Origin: Vreelandella olivaria
GTDB lineage: Bacteria; Pseudomonadota; Gammaproteobacteria; Pseudomonadales; Halomonadaceae
Direction of reading: 5' to 3'
NCBI RefSeq assembly: GCF_023507745.1
Contig: NZ_JALPZO010000066.1
Span: forward strand, 62,001-126,000
DNA: 64,000 nucleotides
Shown here: piece by piece, positions 7,667 through 17,689 of the stretch
Position numbering within the stretch: the stretch's first letter is position 1
How the letters are laid out: every line of letters begins with the position of its first letter
Notes under the pieces: model-generated
Told to the model about the DNA's origin: nothing
The model's database searches: none
The model's input: the letters and a program-made list of their open reading frames with translations, nothing else
Position numbers and translations under genes: made by a program

Positions 7667-9877
7667 ATGATATTCCGATCGCATTATCACACCCCCCGAT
7701 ACAAGGTATTGCCACTCTGCTTACTGTTGGCAGGCAGTAGCACGACGGCCAGCCCACTGTTTGCGCAGACTCAAAGCGATGACGATATCGAACTCAGCCC
7801 CCTAACAGTGAATGCCTACCGCGCTGCGGATACCATCAGCGCCGCTACCAAAACGGATACGCCACTGGTCGAAACACCACAGTCGGTAACGGTTATTGAG
7901 CGCAACGAGCTGGATGCGCGAGGCGTACAAAATCTCAACGAGGCAGCTCGCTATACAGCAGGAGTTCTGCCAGAAAGCCAAGGCATCGATAACCGCGTAG
8001 ATGATCTCTATATTCGCGGCTTCGATGCGGGCAGTTTCAGCAATAACGTCACGTTGGACGGGTTACGCATTCCCTCCAACGGCAGCAATAGCTGGAACCG
8101 GGCAGCCTTCAATACTTGGAACCTGGAGCGTGTCGAAGTGCTGAAAGGCCCCTCTAGTGTTCTCTACGGGCAAATCGCACCCGGTGGGATGGTCAATCAG
8201 GTCAGCAAGGTGCCCACACTCGATCAGGCACAGCAGTTGCGCCTGCAGCTGGACGAGCACGGCCGCTATCAGAGCGCGTTTGATGTAGGGGGCGCCAACG
8301 GTAGCGAACGGGCGCGCTGGCGTCTGGTCGGCCTATTCAGCGATGGCGATACGCAAATCGATGAAACCAGCTATCAGCACTGGTTCCTGGCCCCGAGCGC
8401 TACTTTTACCTTTAACGATGACACCACTCAGTTGACCCTGCTGGGCACCTACCAGGAAAACGACGGTGGCAGCACCTTCCAGTTCCTACCCTATCAAGGC
8501 ACTGTGGTTCCTGCCGCTGACGGCTATATCGATAACACCACCTTCCTCGGTGAGCCCGGCTGGAACACCTACGACCGCACGCTGTGGACCGCTGGCTGGC
8601 AGTTGGAGCACATGCTGAACGAACGCTGGAAACTTGACCAGAACGCGCGCTATACCCACGTTGACTCGCTCTATCAGGCGTCGGTGGGCAATGGTGTGCG
8701 CGGCGCGCCGCTAACGGAACTGAATACCCTCGGAGATGGGCGCATTCTGGCGCGGCGGGCAGTACAGGGCGAAGGCGAAGCCAAGGGGTACAGCATCGAT
8801 ACCCGCCTGGAGGGAGAAATCGAAACAGGCGATGTCGTCCACCGGGTGCTGGCTGGCGTCGACTGGCAGAAGAGCGACTGGTCTTTCTTCCGCCAAGCCG
8901 CTAGCGTCGATCCCAACGCTATCGCCATTGATGTCTATAACCCGGTCTATACTCATTTCGACTTCGCGCCGACGCTTGTCGCTCAAACCTCGACCGAAGA
9001 AACCGACGAGCAACGGGGTATCTATCTACAGAACCAGTTGGCCTGGAATCAATGGCGCCTGACCATTGGTGGCCGCTATGACTGGTTTGAAATCGACTCG
9101 CTGAATCGCCTCACCGATACCCGCTCGGTCACCGACGATCAGGCCTTTACCGCTCGCGCCGGGCTGGCTTATCTCTTCAATAACGGCTTCGCGCCTTACG
9201 TCAGCTACGCCGAATCCTTCCAACCTGCTACCGGAACCACCCGCGACGGCAACACTTTCGAGCCGACCATCGGCACCCAGTGGGAGGTGGGCGTCAAGTA
9301 CGAACCCCGAAATATCGACGGCATGATTACGCTGTCGGCCTACGACCTGCGCCAGCAGAATGTGCTCACCGCCGACCCCCGCAACGATGCCGACGAAAGC
9401 TTCCAGGTACAGACCGGCGAAGTACAGATTCGCGGTATCGAGCTGGAGGGCAGGGTCACGCCCACACCGGGCTTCAGCGTGATCGGCGCGCTCACTCGTT
9501 TCGACTCGGAAGTGACACGTAACAACGACGGATACCAGGGCAACCGCATGAGCCGGGTGCCGGACTGGATGGGTTCGCTTTGGCTTGATTACTCCTTCTG
9601 GGGTGGGCCGCTTAACGGTTTGAGCGTCGCCGCAGGTGCACGCTATGTGGACGAAACCTACGGTGATCTGGGCAACTACCTGCATATTCCCGATTATACA
9701 TTGTACGACGCCGCAATTCGTTACGATGTCGGCCGGGTGGGCAATACGAATCTGGAGCTGTCGCTCAATGCCAGCAACCTGACCGACGAACGCTATGTCG
9801 CCACCTGTAACGCCGCCACCTCATGCTATTACGGCAGTGGCCGCACAGTGACTGCCAGCGTCAACCTCTATTGGTAA
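7667..9877 (+). CDS. TonB-dependent ferric-siderophore receptor (outer membrane)
   Basis: A 736-residue receptor from the ATG at 7667, chosen because GGTGAG lies seven bases upstream; a GTG at 7655 would overlap that site. A signal peptide ends near the ASPLFAQ segment. A TonB-box-like LSPLTVNA follows, with no N-terminal signalling (STN) domain. The plug spans about residues 45-165 and includes VEVLKGPSSVLYGQIAPGGMVN. The 22-strand barrel ends in aromatic SVNLYW. The plug resembles ferrioxamine/ferrichrome (FoxA/FhuA) type receptors, but the ligand is not certain. It heads the uptake operon through 15157. Confidence 0.93.
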   Translation: MIFRSHYHTPRYKVLPLCLLLAGSSTTASPLFAQTQSDDDIELSPLTVNAYRAADTISAATKTDTPLVETPQSVTVIERNELDARGVQNLNEAARYTAGVLPESQGIDNRVDDLYIRGFDAGSFSNNVTLDGLRIPSNGSNSWNRAAFNTWNLERVEVLKGPSSVLYGQIAPGGMVNQVSKVPTLDQAQQLRLQLDEHGRYQSAFDVGGANGSERARWRLVGLFSDGDTQIDETSYQHWFLAPSATFTFNDDTTQLTLLGTYQENDGGSTFQFLPYQGTVVPAADGYIDNTTFLGEPGWNTYDRTLWTAGWQLEHMLNERWKLDQNARYTHVDSLYQASVGNGVRGAPLTELNTLGDGRILARRAVQGEGEAKGYSIDTRLEGEIETGDVVHRVLAGVDWQKSDWSFFRQAASVDPNAIAIDVYNPVYTHFDFAPTLVAQTSTEETDEQRGIYLQNQLAWNQWRLTIGGRYDWFEIDSLNRLTDTRSVTDDQAFTARAGLAYLFNNGFAPYVSYAESFQPATGTTRDGNTFEPTIGTQWEVGVKYEPRNIDGMITLSAYDLRQQNVLTADPRNDADESFQVQTGEVQIRGIELEGRVTPTPGFSVIGALTRFDSEVTRNNDGYQGNRMSRVPDWMGSLWLDYSFWGGPLNGLSVAAGARYVDETYGDLGNYLHIPDYTLYDAAIRYDVGRVGNTNLELSLNASNLTDERYVATCNAATSCYYGSGRTVTASVNLYW

Positions 9878-9899
9878 CCTACGCACTTCGGGAGACGCC

Positions 9900-10886
9900 A
9901 TGATGCGCTTTTTACCTGCTAGCTTTCGGCCTCCATTAGTGCGTCATCTACTACGCCCTCGACAGCGTGAGGTAAGAATAATCCTTACTCTGCTAGGGCT
10001 ACTGGTCTGCTCGCTTGCCCAGGCAAGCAGCTGGCCACGCAGCGTTCACAGCGATGATGGCGTTACGCTACAGCTTACAGCGCCGCCCGAGCGCATTCTC
10101 TCCACCTCAGTCACCTTGACCGGTATCCTGCTGCCTATTGGGGCGCCAGTGGTAGCCAGCGCCGCCGACGCTAACGGGGCTTTCTTTGCCCAGTGGGCAG
10201 AGGTGGCTCATCAGCGCGGCGTGGAAAATCTCTGGCCTGCCGGAAGCATTGATCTGGAGGCTATCTATGCCTTACAACCGGATCTGATTCTGGTCTCCGC
10301 CAACGGCGCCGATTCCGCCCTGGAGCAGATTGACGAGCTGCGTGCCATCGCTCCCACGCTGGTACTCAACTACGGCCAGCGCAACTGGCAGACGCTGACT
10401 CTGGTACTGGCGGATGTGCTAGAGCGACGGGAGGTTGCCGATCGCCTGCTGGAAAGTTTCGATCAGCGGCTTGCCGATACCCGCCAGCAGTTGGTTCTTC
10501 CCGTCGGCACTGCCAATATCATCAGCTACAACGGCCCCGGAATTACCAATCCCATCGCCATGGATGACGGTACCCATGCGCGCCTGCTCGCCTCACTGGG
10601 CGTTGATATTGAGGGGGCAAATCCACACTGGCATGCAGGATTCGACACGCCGGGCGACTTTGTACGTACCGAATATGAGTATCTGACGCAGTTAAAGTCT
10701 CCCACGACGTTTCTACTGCGTCGTGACCAGGACGACATCGCACCCTTTGTAGACGACCCTATCCTCGCCAATCTCCCCTCCATACGGTCAGGGCAGGTTT
10801 ACGGCCTGGGCTCCAACTCGTTTCGAATCGATTATTACAGTGCCCTTGAGATCATCGAGGGTATGCGAGAGAACTTCAGCCCTTGA
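9900..10886 (+). CDS. Periplasmic siderophore-binding protein of an iron ABC transporter (FecB/FepB type)
   Basis: A 328-residue protein with a GGAG site six bases before the ATG. A positively charged leader is followed by a hydrophobic core at about residues 27-43 ending in AQAS, a plausible signal peptide. The remainder has the type III binding-protein layout: PERILSTSVTLTGIL, then LEAIYALQPDLILVSANG, and a C-terminal metal-chelate lobe. It would deliver the ferric chelate from receptor to permease. The downstream permease starts at an overlapping TTG. Confidence 0.88.
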   Translation: MMRFLPASFRPPLVRHLLRPRQREVRIILTLLGLLVCSLAQASSWPRSVHSDDGVTLQLTAPPERILSTSVTLTGILLPIGAPVVASAADANGAFFAQWAEVAHQRGVENLWPAGSIDLEAIYALQPDLILVSANGADSALEQIDELRAIAPTLVLNYGQRNWQTLTLVLADVLERREVADRLLESFDQRLADTRQQLVLPVGTANIISYNGPGITNPIAMDDGTHARLLASLGVDIEGANPHWHAGFDTPGDFVRTEYEYLTQLKSPTTFLLRRDQDDIAPFVDDPILANLPSIRSGQVYGLGSNSFRIDYYSALEIIEGMRENFSP

Positions 10887-11905
10887 ACCACATAGGCTCT
10901 TCCAACTGTCAGCAGCTCAATTGGGGGACACCGCTTGCATACGGAGCAGGCCTTTCCCTTCTCGTACTGCTAAGTACCGCGATCGGTACCCACGATATTG
11001 CACCTGCCGTAGTGTGGCAGGCGTTGGTTCACTTTGACCCGACGCAAAGCGACCATCTGCTGATTCGTTACTTGCGTCTGCCGCGTGCACTGCTGGCTAT
11101 CCTGATCGGTGCGGGACTGGCGGCAGCGGGTGTCATCATGCAGGCACTGACACGCAACCCACTGGCAGACCCCGGCATTTTGGGCGTGAATGCCGGGGCT
11201 TCCGTGGCAGTCGCCTCCGGCATCGCGATGCTGGGCATCACCACCCCCCTGGGGCTGCTTATTTTCGGCATGGCAGGTGCCGCCGTGACAGGCCTGCTGA
11301 TTCTCCTGCTGAGCAGCCTGCGCCTGGGAGGCGATCCGATACGCGTTGTTCTGGCCGGTACAGCGATTTCTGCCGTTTTGCTGGCACTCACCCACATCAT
11401 TACCCTCAACAGCCAAGAGCAGGTATTCGATCAGTTTCGCCACTGGGCGGTCGGCGCCCTTCAGGGGCGCGGTCATAGCGTGCTGCTACCGCTAGCCATA
11501 CCTATGCTGATCGGCTTGACGCTCACCCTGCTGCTGAGCCATTCGCTCGACACCCTGGTACTCGGTCGTGAGCTTGGCCGCGCGCTAGGGGTTCATGTTC
11601 AGCGTACTTGGTTAACCGCCGGGCTGGTGGTCATTCTACTCACGGGGGGCGCCACTGCTGCTGCGGGGCCGATCGCTTTCATTGGGCTTACCGCCCCCCA
11701 CCTGGCACGCTTCTTGGTCGGAGCGAGTCATCGGCGACTGCTGCCCCGCGCGATGTTGATCGGCGCCGTACTGATGCTGGCCGCCGACACTCTGGGTCGG
11801 CGTATCGCCCACCCCGGAGAAGTCAGCGTGGGTATCATGATCGCGTTAATCGGCGGCCCCTTTCTGGTAGGGCTAGCAAGACGCAGGAGCCTGGCGCAGC
11901 TATGA
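10883..11905 (+). CDS. Iron-siderophore ABC transporter permease, FecCD family (first subunit)
   Basis: A 340-residue inner-membrane permease with about ten spans. Family motifs seen include LRLPRALLAILIGAGLAAAG, MQALTRNPLADPGILGVNAGA and the EAA-like GPIAFIGLTAPHLARFL coupling segment. The likely start is a TTG at 10883, overlapping the TGA of the binding-protein gene; no better start lies before the first membrane span. It ends in an ATGA overlap with the second permease gene. It forms a heterodimeric channel with the product of 11902-12945. Confidence 0.9.
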   Translation: MNHIGSSNCQQLNWGTPLAYGAGLSLLVLLSTAIGTHDIAPAVVWQALVHFDPTQSDHLLIRYLRLPRALLAILIGAGLAAAGVIMQALTRNPLADPGILGVNAGASVAVASGIAMLGITTPLGLLIFGMAGAAVTGLLILLLSSLRLGGDPIRVVLAGTAISAVLLALTHIITLNSQEQVFDQFRHWAVGALQGRGHSVLLPLAIPMLIGLTLTLLLSHSLDTLVLGRELGRALGVHVQRTWLTAGLVVILLTGGATAAAGPIAFIGLTAPHLARFLVGASHRRLLPRAMLIGAVLMLAADTLGRRIAHPGEVSVGIMIALIGGPFLVGLARRRSLAQL

Positions 11906-12945
11906 AGGGAATCGCCACGACACGCCGCATATATCGACTGGGTTCGCTCTCCATCGGCATAGCGCCGCGGGTACTACTCATCAACGTGGTGTTGCTATTC
12001 ATGGTCATCGTACTGGCCGTCAGCCTGCTGATGCTGGGACGTATGTCGCTATCCCCCGCCCAGGTCATTGAAGTGCTAGTGGCCCCCCAGTCGACGGGTA
12101 TCGAGGGTCGCATCGTGTGGGGCATTCGTCTGCCACGCGTGTTGACCGGCCTCTTTGCCGGTGCTGCGCTGGGTGTCTCCGGTGCCATTTTTCAGTCGAT
12201 TTCGCGTAATGCTCTTGGCTCACCGGACATTATCGGCTTCACCACAGGCTCAGCGACAGGTGCTATCGCATATATCGTACTGGTGGGGCAGCACACGCTC
12301 GGTATTCTGCTGGCGACCGTTGCAAGCGGAACGTTGACCGCGCTAGTGGTGTATCTGCTGGCGCGCCGTCAGGGTCAGGTCGACAGCTATCGCCTGGTAC
12401 TGATAGGGATTGGCGTTGGCGCCACCCTGAGCGCACTGAACAGTCTTCTACTGGTGAAAGGCAATCTCGACAGCGCCGTGCAGGCCAATGTCTGGCTAGC
12501 AGGCTCACTCAATGCACGCCACTGGATCCATGCCCTGCCACCGTTGATAGGCACTCTGACACTGCTGCCAATAGCGCTATACGCAGCGCGTGCATTGAGC
12601 ATGATCGAAATGGGTGACGATGTATCCCGTCAACTAGGCGTATCGGTCGAACGGACCCGACGGTCAATGATCTTCTGTGGTGTCGTGCTGGCTGCGCTGG
12701 CCACCGGTGCCGTCGGCCCGATCGCATTCATTGCCCTGGCCGCCCCGCAACTGATCACGCGACTAACCCGCACCCCTGGCGTTCCCATACTGGGCGCAGC
12801 GGTCATGGGGGCAGCTCTGCTGCTATCGGCTGACCTGATAACCCAGTACCTCCCTGGGCAGTTGATCCTGCCGATTGGTCGTATCACCGCCATTGCAGGT
12901 GGCATCTACCTGCTCTGGCTCTTGACTCGTCGCCACCCTCGTTAA
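11902..12945 (+). CDS. Iron-siderophore ABC transporter permease, FecCD family (second subunit)
   Basis: A 347-residue permease starting at the ATG at 11902, which overlaps the previous stop as ATGA. A longer frame upstream exists but reads through the previous gene in another frame and is not protein-like. Motifs: IRLPRVLTGLFAGAALGVSG, FQSISRNALGSPDIIGF and GPIAFIALAAPQLITRLTR. It pairs with the first permease. It ends in a TAATG overlap with the ATPase gene. Confidence 0.91.
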   Translation: MKGIATTRRIYRLGSLSIGIAPRVLLINVVLLFMVIVLAVSLLMLGRMSLSPAQVIEVLVAPQSTGIEGRIVWGIRLPRVLTGLFAGAALGVSGAIFQSISRNALGSPDIIGFTTGSATGAIAYIVLVGQHTLGILLATVASGTLTALVVYLLARRQGQVDSYRLVLIGIGVGATLSALNSLLLVKGNLDSAVQANVWLAGSLNARHWIHALPPLIGTLTLLPIALYAARALSMIEMGDDVSRQLGVSVERTRRSMIFCGVVLAALATGAVGPIAFIALAAPQLITRLTRTPGVPILGAAVMGAALLLSADLITQYLPGQLILPIGRITAIAGGIYLLWLLTRRHPR

Positions 12946-13796
12946 TGCCGTGTGATAGAGAAAACTCACTGATGAACACACCCTTCACTTCACAGACCCT
13001 GGCGCCTCACTCCTGGCGTCTGCAGGCCAACAGCATAAGCCTGGCCTACAGCAACACCGTCATCGTGAGCGAGTTGAGTGTCACACTCCCCGATGCGCGC
13101 ATGACCGTGATCATCGGTCCCAACGGCTGCGGCAAATCTTCCCTACTACGGGCTCTCGCAGGAATCCTGACACCCACCCAGGGGCAGGTTCTGCTCGACG
13201 GCAGACCGCTGCAGCGCTACACCACCCGCGAACGCGCCCGGCAGGTGGGGCTTTTACCGCAGGTATCCACCGCTCCCGCCGGTATTACCGTGCTGGATCT
13301 GATCTCCCGAGGCCGCTTTCCCCACCAAGGATGGCTCCGCCAGTGGAGCGAAGAGGACGAGTTCGCCGTCACCCACGCCTTGGCACTTACTCGGCTGACG
13401 GGTATGGAACATCGCCGAGTCGACGAACTCTCGGGTGGACAGCGCCAGCGCGTCTGGCTGGCTTTGGTGTTGGCGCAGAATCCCTGCATCATGTTGATGG
13501 ATGAACCGACGACCTATCTCGATATCGCGCACCAGCACGAAGTGCTGGAGCTATGCCTGCAACTCAACCGCAGTCAACGACATACCCTGGTCATGGTGCT
13601 GCACGACCTCAATCAGGCAGCCCGCTACGCAGACCATATCATTGCCATGAAGGATGGGAAAATTGCGGCAGCGGGCACGCCTTCTGAAGTGATTCACCCA
13701 ACAGTGCTGGCTCATGTATTCGATATCGACGCCCACATCATGACCGACCCCATCACCCATACCCCCATGGTCGTTCCCATTCCCACACGACCCTAA
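12945..13796 (+). CDS. Iron-siderophore ABC transporter ATPase (FecE/FepC type)
   Basis: A 283-residue ATPase. Walker A GPNGCGKSS lies near residue 57, the signature LSGGQRQRVWLAL near 161, Walker B IMLMDEPTTYLD near 184 and the switch histidine in VMVLHDLNQAARYADH. It energises the two FecCD permeases. The ATG at 12945 overlaps the permease stop as TAATG; an in-frame ATG at 12972 would remove nine residues and cannot be excluded. Fifth gene of the uptake operon counted from the regulator side. Confidence 0.92.
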   Translation: MPCDRENSLMNTPFTSQTLAPHSWRLQANSISLAYSNTVIVSELSVTLPDARMTVIIGPNGCGKSSLLRALAGILTPTQGQVLLDGRPLQRYTTRERARQVGLLPQVSTAPAGITVLDLISRGRFPHQGWLRQWSEEDEFAVTHALALTRLTGMEHRRVDELSGGQRQRVWLALVLAQNPCIMLMDEPTTYLDIAHQHEVLELCLQLNRSQRHTLVMVLHDLNQAARYADHIIAMKDGKIAAAGTPSEVIHPTVLAHVFDIDAHIMTDPITHTPMVVPIPTRP

Positions 13797-13825
13797 TAGT
13801 CACGACTCATCACCAGGAAATTTAC

Positions 13826-15157
13826 ATGTCTCGCGTACCCCCTACCAACAGGCCGTTATGTATCGGTTTATCACTTGCTATAACGTGGCTAACTGGAAAC
13901 AGCTGGCGTCGAACCGATAGTCTGATCGAAGCGATTCACGATCCGGATTTCTACACAGAGTTTGCCCAAATGGCCGAACAAGCTCACATGGACTTTCTGT
14001 TTCGGCCTGATTCCCTGTTCGTCGACCCCGATGTACTGGCACATGCACCCGGCTTCAGTAGCCTCGATCCCACGCTACTGATGGCCGCTCTGGCACAGAA
14101 GACGTGCCGTATCGGCCTGGTGACAACGGCTTCCACCACCTTCATTCCGCCTTACCTGCTCGCCCGTCAGCTACAGTCGTTGCACCACATCAGCCATGGA
14201 CGAGCAGGCTGGAACGTCGTCACCGCCCTAGATGGTCAGCAAAATTTTGGCATCGAGAGCATGCCATCAGCGGACGAGCGCTATGCCCGCGCCGATGAGT
14301 GTGTCAACGTTGTCCGCCAGCTGTGGTCAGGCTATCCCGGCTCAGCACTGCTGCATGACCGCCGTCGCGGCCGCTATGCGGATCGCCAGCAGATTGCCAC
14401 CCTCGACCACCATGGCCACTTTTTCGACATCAAGGGGCCACTGACCCTGCCTTCTCACCCGGCGGGTGATGTCCCCCTCTTTCAAGCCGGTGCCTCCGAC
14501 ACCGGACGCGATTTTGCCGCCCGCATTGCGGATGCCATCTTCGCGGCTACCCCCAGTCTGGCTGCTGCATTGGAATTACGTAAAGACATCCAATCACGAG
14601 CCATGCACCATGGCCGTAGTGCATCAGCAGTTCGGGTACTGCCAGGGCTCAGCCTGTTTCTCGGCGATACGCGTGAAGAGGCGCAGGAGCTGTACCAGTC
14701 GTCGCTGAGCGAGCATATCGAAAGCCGTCAACACGCGTTTCTACATCAGACGCTGGGCATTGATGTATCTACGTTCGCCCCCGCCCAGCGCATCACTCAG
14801 GCGATGCTTCCGCCTCTCGACCACCCTGTAAGGAGCCGTACCCACTCCAACCTGCTGCGCCAACTCGTGGCCCGCGAGTCGCCAACGGTGGCCTCTTTGC
14901 TTAAGCGTCCCGAAGCATCTGGTTCGGCCCACTGGCAAGTGGTGGGAACTGTTGAAGACGCGTTGGTGGCTATTGAGCACTGGCATGCTGCAGGTGCTAT
15001 TGACGGCTTTATTGCTCTACCTGGTGGCAGCATACGTTCACTGGAACTCACCTGTCAGGCACTGGTGCCAGCACTGGCTGAACGAGGGCTGTTTCGCAAT
15101 GCCTATCGTGGCTCTACGCTGCGTGACCATTTAGGCCTCGCACAAGCAGGAAAGTGA
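13826..15157 (+). CDS. FMN-dependent monooxygenase of the NtaA/SnaA/DszA luciferase-like family
   Basis: A 443-residue flavin monooxygenase. Family hallmarks are HISHGRAGWNVVTALDGQQNFG, the FFDIKGPLTLPSHPAGDVPLFQAGAS segment and DAIFAATPS. Relatives use FMNH2 from a separate reductase to oxidise chelators (nitrilotriacetate, EDTA), sulfones or pristinamycin precursors. It has a good AGGAAA site and starts 29 bases after the ABC ATPase, so it is probably the last gene of the iron-uptake operon. This context suggests oxidation of the imported chelate or siderophore, which is an inference. No flavin reductase gene is nearby. Confidence 0.85.
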   Translation: MSRVPPTNRPLCIGLSLAITWLTGNSWRRTDSLIEAIHDPDFYTEFAQMAEQAHMDFLFRPDSLFVDPDVLAHAPGFSSLDPTLLMAALAQKTCRIGLVTTASTTFIPPYLLARQLQSLHHISHGRAGWNVVTALDGQQNFGIESMPSADERYARADECVNVVRQLWSGYPGSALLHDRRRGRYADRQQIATLDHHGHFFDIKGPLTLPSHPAGDVPLFQAGASDTGRDFAARIADAIFAATPSLAAALELRKDIQSRAMHHGRSASAVRVLPGLSLFLGDTREEAQELYQSSLSEHIESRQHAFLHQTLGIDVSTFAPAQRITQAMLPPLDHPVRSRTHSNLLRQLVARESPTVASLLKRPEASGSAHWQVVGTVEDALVAIEHWHAAGAIDGFIALPGGSIRSLELTCQALVPALAERGLFRNAYRGSTLRDHLGLAQAGK

Positions 15158-15272
15158 TATTCAACAGGCAGAGAAGAGAAAACGTACCAATCAGGCACTA
15201 AGATTATGGGAGAGAAATCTACCTCACAAAGGTTATACTAAGGTCTAATAACAGTGACCCATAAGAGACCCT

Positions 15273-17477
15273 ATGCCAATCTCTCTGCCTTTGCGGCGTC
15301 TTTGGACTCTCGACAAGTTTGCCTACAGCCTGCGCGTCTTCATTGCCTTCAGCGGCGCCCTCCTGCTGGGCCTGCTCAAGGGTGATATCGCGCTGGTTAT
15401 CCCTCTGTTCCTGGGCATCATTGCCTGCGCACTGTCTGAAACTGATGACAGCTGGCAGGGGCGGCTGCAGGCTCTGGCCGTCACCCTGGCCTGCTTTGCA
15501 CTGACCTCCTTCGTGGTTCAGTGGCTGTTTTCCTGGCCCTGGTTATTCGCTTTGTGGCTCGCAATCTCAGCCTTCACACTGATTATGCTGGGTGCCATTG
15601 GCCAACGTTACGCCACCATTGCCTCGGGGACGCTGATCCTGTCCATCTATTCGATGATCAATATCGAGCAGCATGGCGGTGTCGACCAGGATGTGACCTC
15701 TCAACAGCTGTTACTGATTGCCGGTGCGGCCTGGTATGGGGTGATATCGGTGACCTGGTGCGCGCTGTTTTCCCGCCAACCCGTCAAGCAGAGCATGGCC
15801 AGGGTCTACAAGTCGCTTGGTGAGTTTCTGATTTTAAAATCAGCGCTGTTCGAGCCGGTACGCGGAGTGGATGTGCAGGCACGTCGTATCGCGCTTGCGC
15901 GCCAGAATGGACATGTGGTTGCAGCGCTCAACCAGGCCAAGGAGATGATTTTTCGGCGCCTTGAGGGACAACGAGGCAGCCGCAAGTTAAATCGCTACCT
16001 GCAAATCTACTTCATCGCTCAGGATATCCATGAGCGAGCCAGTTCAACGCATTATCCTTACAGTGCCCTGACCGAAGCCTTTTTTCATCATGATGTGCTG
16101 TTTCGCTGCCAGCGTTTACTGGATCAGCAGGGGCGGGCCTGCCGACAGTTGGCCAAGTCACTGCTGCTGAACCGTCCGTTCGACCACCAGCAGAGCGAGG
16201 AAGCACTGGTTGACCTGCGTGCCTCCATCGATAACCTGAGTGAGCGGGGCAATCCCCAGTGGAAGCCCTTGATACGCCCTCTGAATGCCCTGGCAGATAA
16301 CCTCACCACCCTGGAAGCTCAGATCGCCAGCGCCCATAACCCAGATGCCAACGAAGAGGGCCGCGACAGCTCACTGTTTGACAGATCTCCCCAAAGCCTG
16401 CTGGAAGCCTGGAAGCGTGTACGCCTCAACCTGACGACCGGATCACCCACCTTTCGTCACGCGGTGCGTCTCGCCATCGCCCTGGTTACCGGTTACGCCA
16501 TTTTGCAGTGGATCGACCCTCAACAAGGCTTCTGGATATTACTGACCACCTTGTTTGTCTGCAGACCCAATTACGCCACTACACGGCGTTTTCTGGTTCA
16601 GCGTATTAGCGGTACAATGCTCGGCCTGCTGGTAGGCTGGGCATCCATCACACTGTTCCCCCAGCCCATCATTCAAAGCATGATTGCCGTCGCGGCGGGC
16701 GTTGCATTTTTCGCCAACCGTGAGAAACGCTACGTGGTGGCGACCGCATCGATTACGCTGCTCGTACTGTGCAGTTTCAATCAGGTAGGCGACGGATTTG
16801 ATCTGATATGGCCACGGCTTTTCGACACCCTGTTAGGCTCACTGATTGCCGGTCTGGCGGTATTCTTTATTCTGCCGGATTGGCGGGGAAGGCGACTGTA
16901 CCGGGAAGCTGCCAACGTGCTGCAAAACCACTGCCGTTATCTGGAAGAGATCATCCACCAGTACGAAGAAGGCAAACAGGACGATCTGGCGTATCGTCTG
17001 GCGCGGCGTAATGCCCATAATGCAGATGCCGCCTTCTCCACTCGCTTAACCAATATGCTGCATGAACCGGAACACTTCACCCGGCAGGATGCCGATAATG
17101 GCCTGCGTTTCCTGGTGCTCACCAACACACTGCTAAGCCACTTATCGGCACTCGGTGCGCACCGGCACCAGCTTGCGGCAGATGAGGAGGATGCAGCTCT
17201 CGTGCCGGTTGCCAAACGGATGATTGAGATTTTGCAGCATATGGCTGCGCAACTGGAAAAGCGCCAGCCCGTTGAAGACCTACAGGAAGCCGCCATGGCG
17301 TTACTGGAAACCCTGGATGAGCAGAGCCTGGATGCTTCCGCCACCCTATACCGACCGATTCTCAGCCAGCTGCGGCTACTGGCTGAACAATTAGCCCCTC
17401 TGGGGGAGGCAGCGACACGTTTGGTGAGTAAGTCCGACGCAGCCTCCTCGGAGCCAGTAACCGCATCACGATCTTGA
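15273..17477 (+). CDS. yccS: YccS/YhfK-type FUSC-family inner-membrane protein
   Basis: A 734-residue protein with the duplicated layout of YccS. There is a cluster of membrane spans at about residues 20-160, a long soluble middle domain, a second cluster at about 390-525, then a C-terminal helical cytoplasmic domain. The second half opens with TFRHAVRLAIALVTGYAIL and contains TTLFVCRPNYATTRRF, both typical of the FUSC fold related to aromatic acid efflux proteins. Physiological substrate unknown. AAGAGA lies a few bases before the ATG. It stands alone between the iron-uptake operon and the RbbA operon. Confidence 0.85.
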   Translation: MPISLPLRRLWTLDKFAYSLRVFIAFSGALLLGLLKGDIALVIPLFLGIIACALSETDDSWQGRLQALAVTLACFALTSFVVQWLFSWPWLFALWLAISAFTLIMLGAIGQRYATIASGTLILSIYSMINIEQHGGVDQDVTSQQLLLIAGAAWYGVISVTWCALFSRQPVKQSMARVYKSLGEFLILKSALFEPVRGVDVQARRIALARQNGHVVAALNQAKEMIFRRLEGQRGSRKLNRYLQIYFIAQDIHERASSTHYPYSALTEAFFHHDVLFRCQRLLDQQGRACRQLAKSLLLNRPFDHQQSEEALVDLRASIDNLSERGNPQWKPLIRPLNALADNLTTLEAQIASAHNPDANEEGRDSSLFDRSPQSLLEAWKRVRLNLTTGSPTFRHAVRLAIALVTGYAILQWIDPQQGFWILLTTLFVCRPNYATTRRFLVQRISGTMLGLLVGWASITLFPQPIIQSMIAVAAGVAFFANREKRYVVATASITLLVLCSFNQVGDGFDLIWPRLFDTLLGSLIAGLAVFFILPDWRGRRLYREAANVLQNHCRYLEEIIHQYEEGKQDDLAYRLARRNAHNADAAFSTRLTNMLHEPEHFTRQDADNGLRFLVLTNTLLSHLSALGAHRHQLAADEEDAALVPVAKRMIEILQHMAAQLEKRQPVEDLQEAAMALLETLDEQSLDASATLYRPILSQLRLLAEQLAPLGEAATRLVSKSDAASSEPVTASRS

Positions 17478-17653
17478 CCAGACTTGGTTGTATCAATATC
17501 ACCCAACACATAAACATAAGGCCGATATTTGTCCAGGCAGCACTGCTTCAAAAGGACATGGCATCCTGCTGTACATCAGTATATTTCGATAGGCGGCATG
17601 CCATGATGTATTAATGATCAACATGTTGTATGTGCTCTTCGCCTGAAAACGTT

Positions 17654-17673
17654 TAATATTAATTATCATTATC
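17654..17673. promoter_or_regulatory. Fur-box-like site upstream of the YhiI-RbbA-YhhJ operon
   Basis: TAATATTAATTATCATTATC: the first 15 bases match the 7-1-7 Fur core TGATAAT-N-ATTATCA with two mismatches, both in the left half. The last seven bases, CATTATC, match the end of the classical 19-base box. It lies 17 bases before the ATG at 17690, a usual position for repression. Confidence 0.72.
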
Positions 17674-17689
17674 GCTTGAGTGAGTCACC

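Noticed and set aside
11608..11901. N-terminal extension of the second FecCD permease
   Set aside because: It reads through the first permease gene in a wrong frame; the ATGA overlap at 11902 is the better start.
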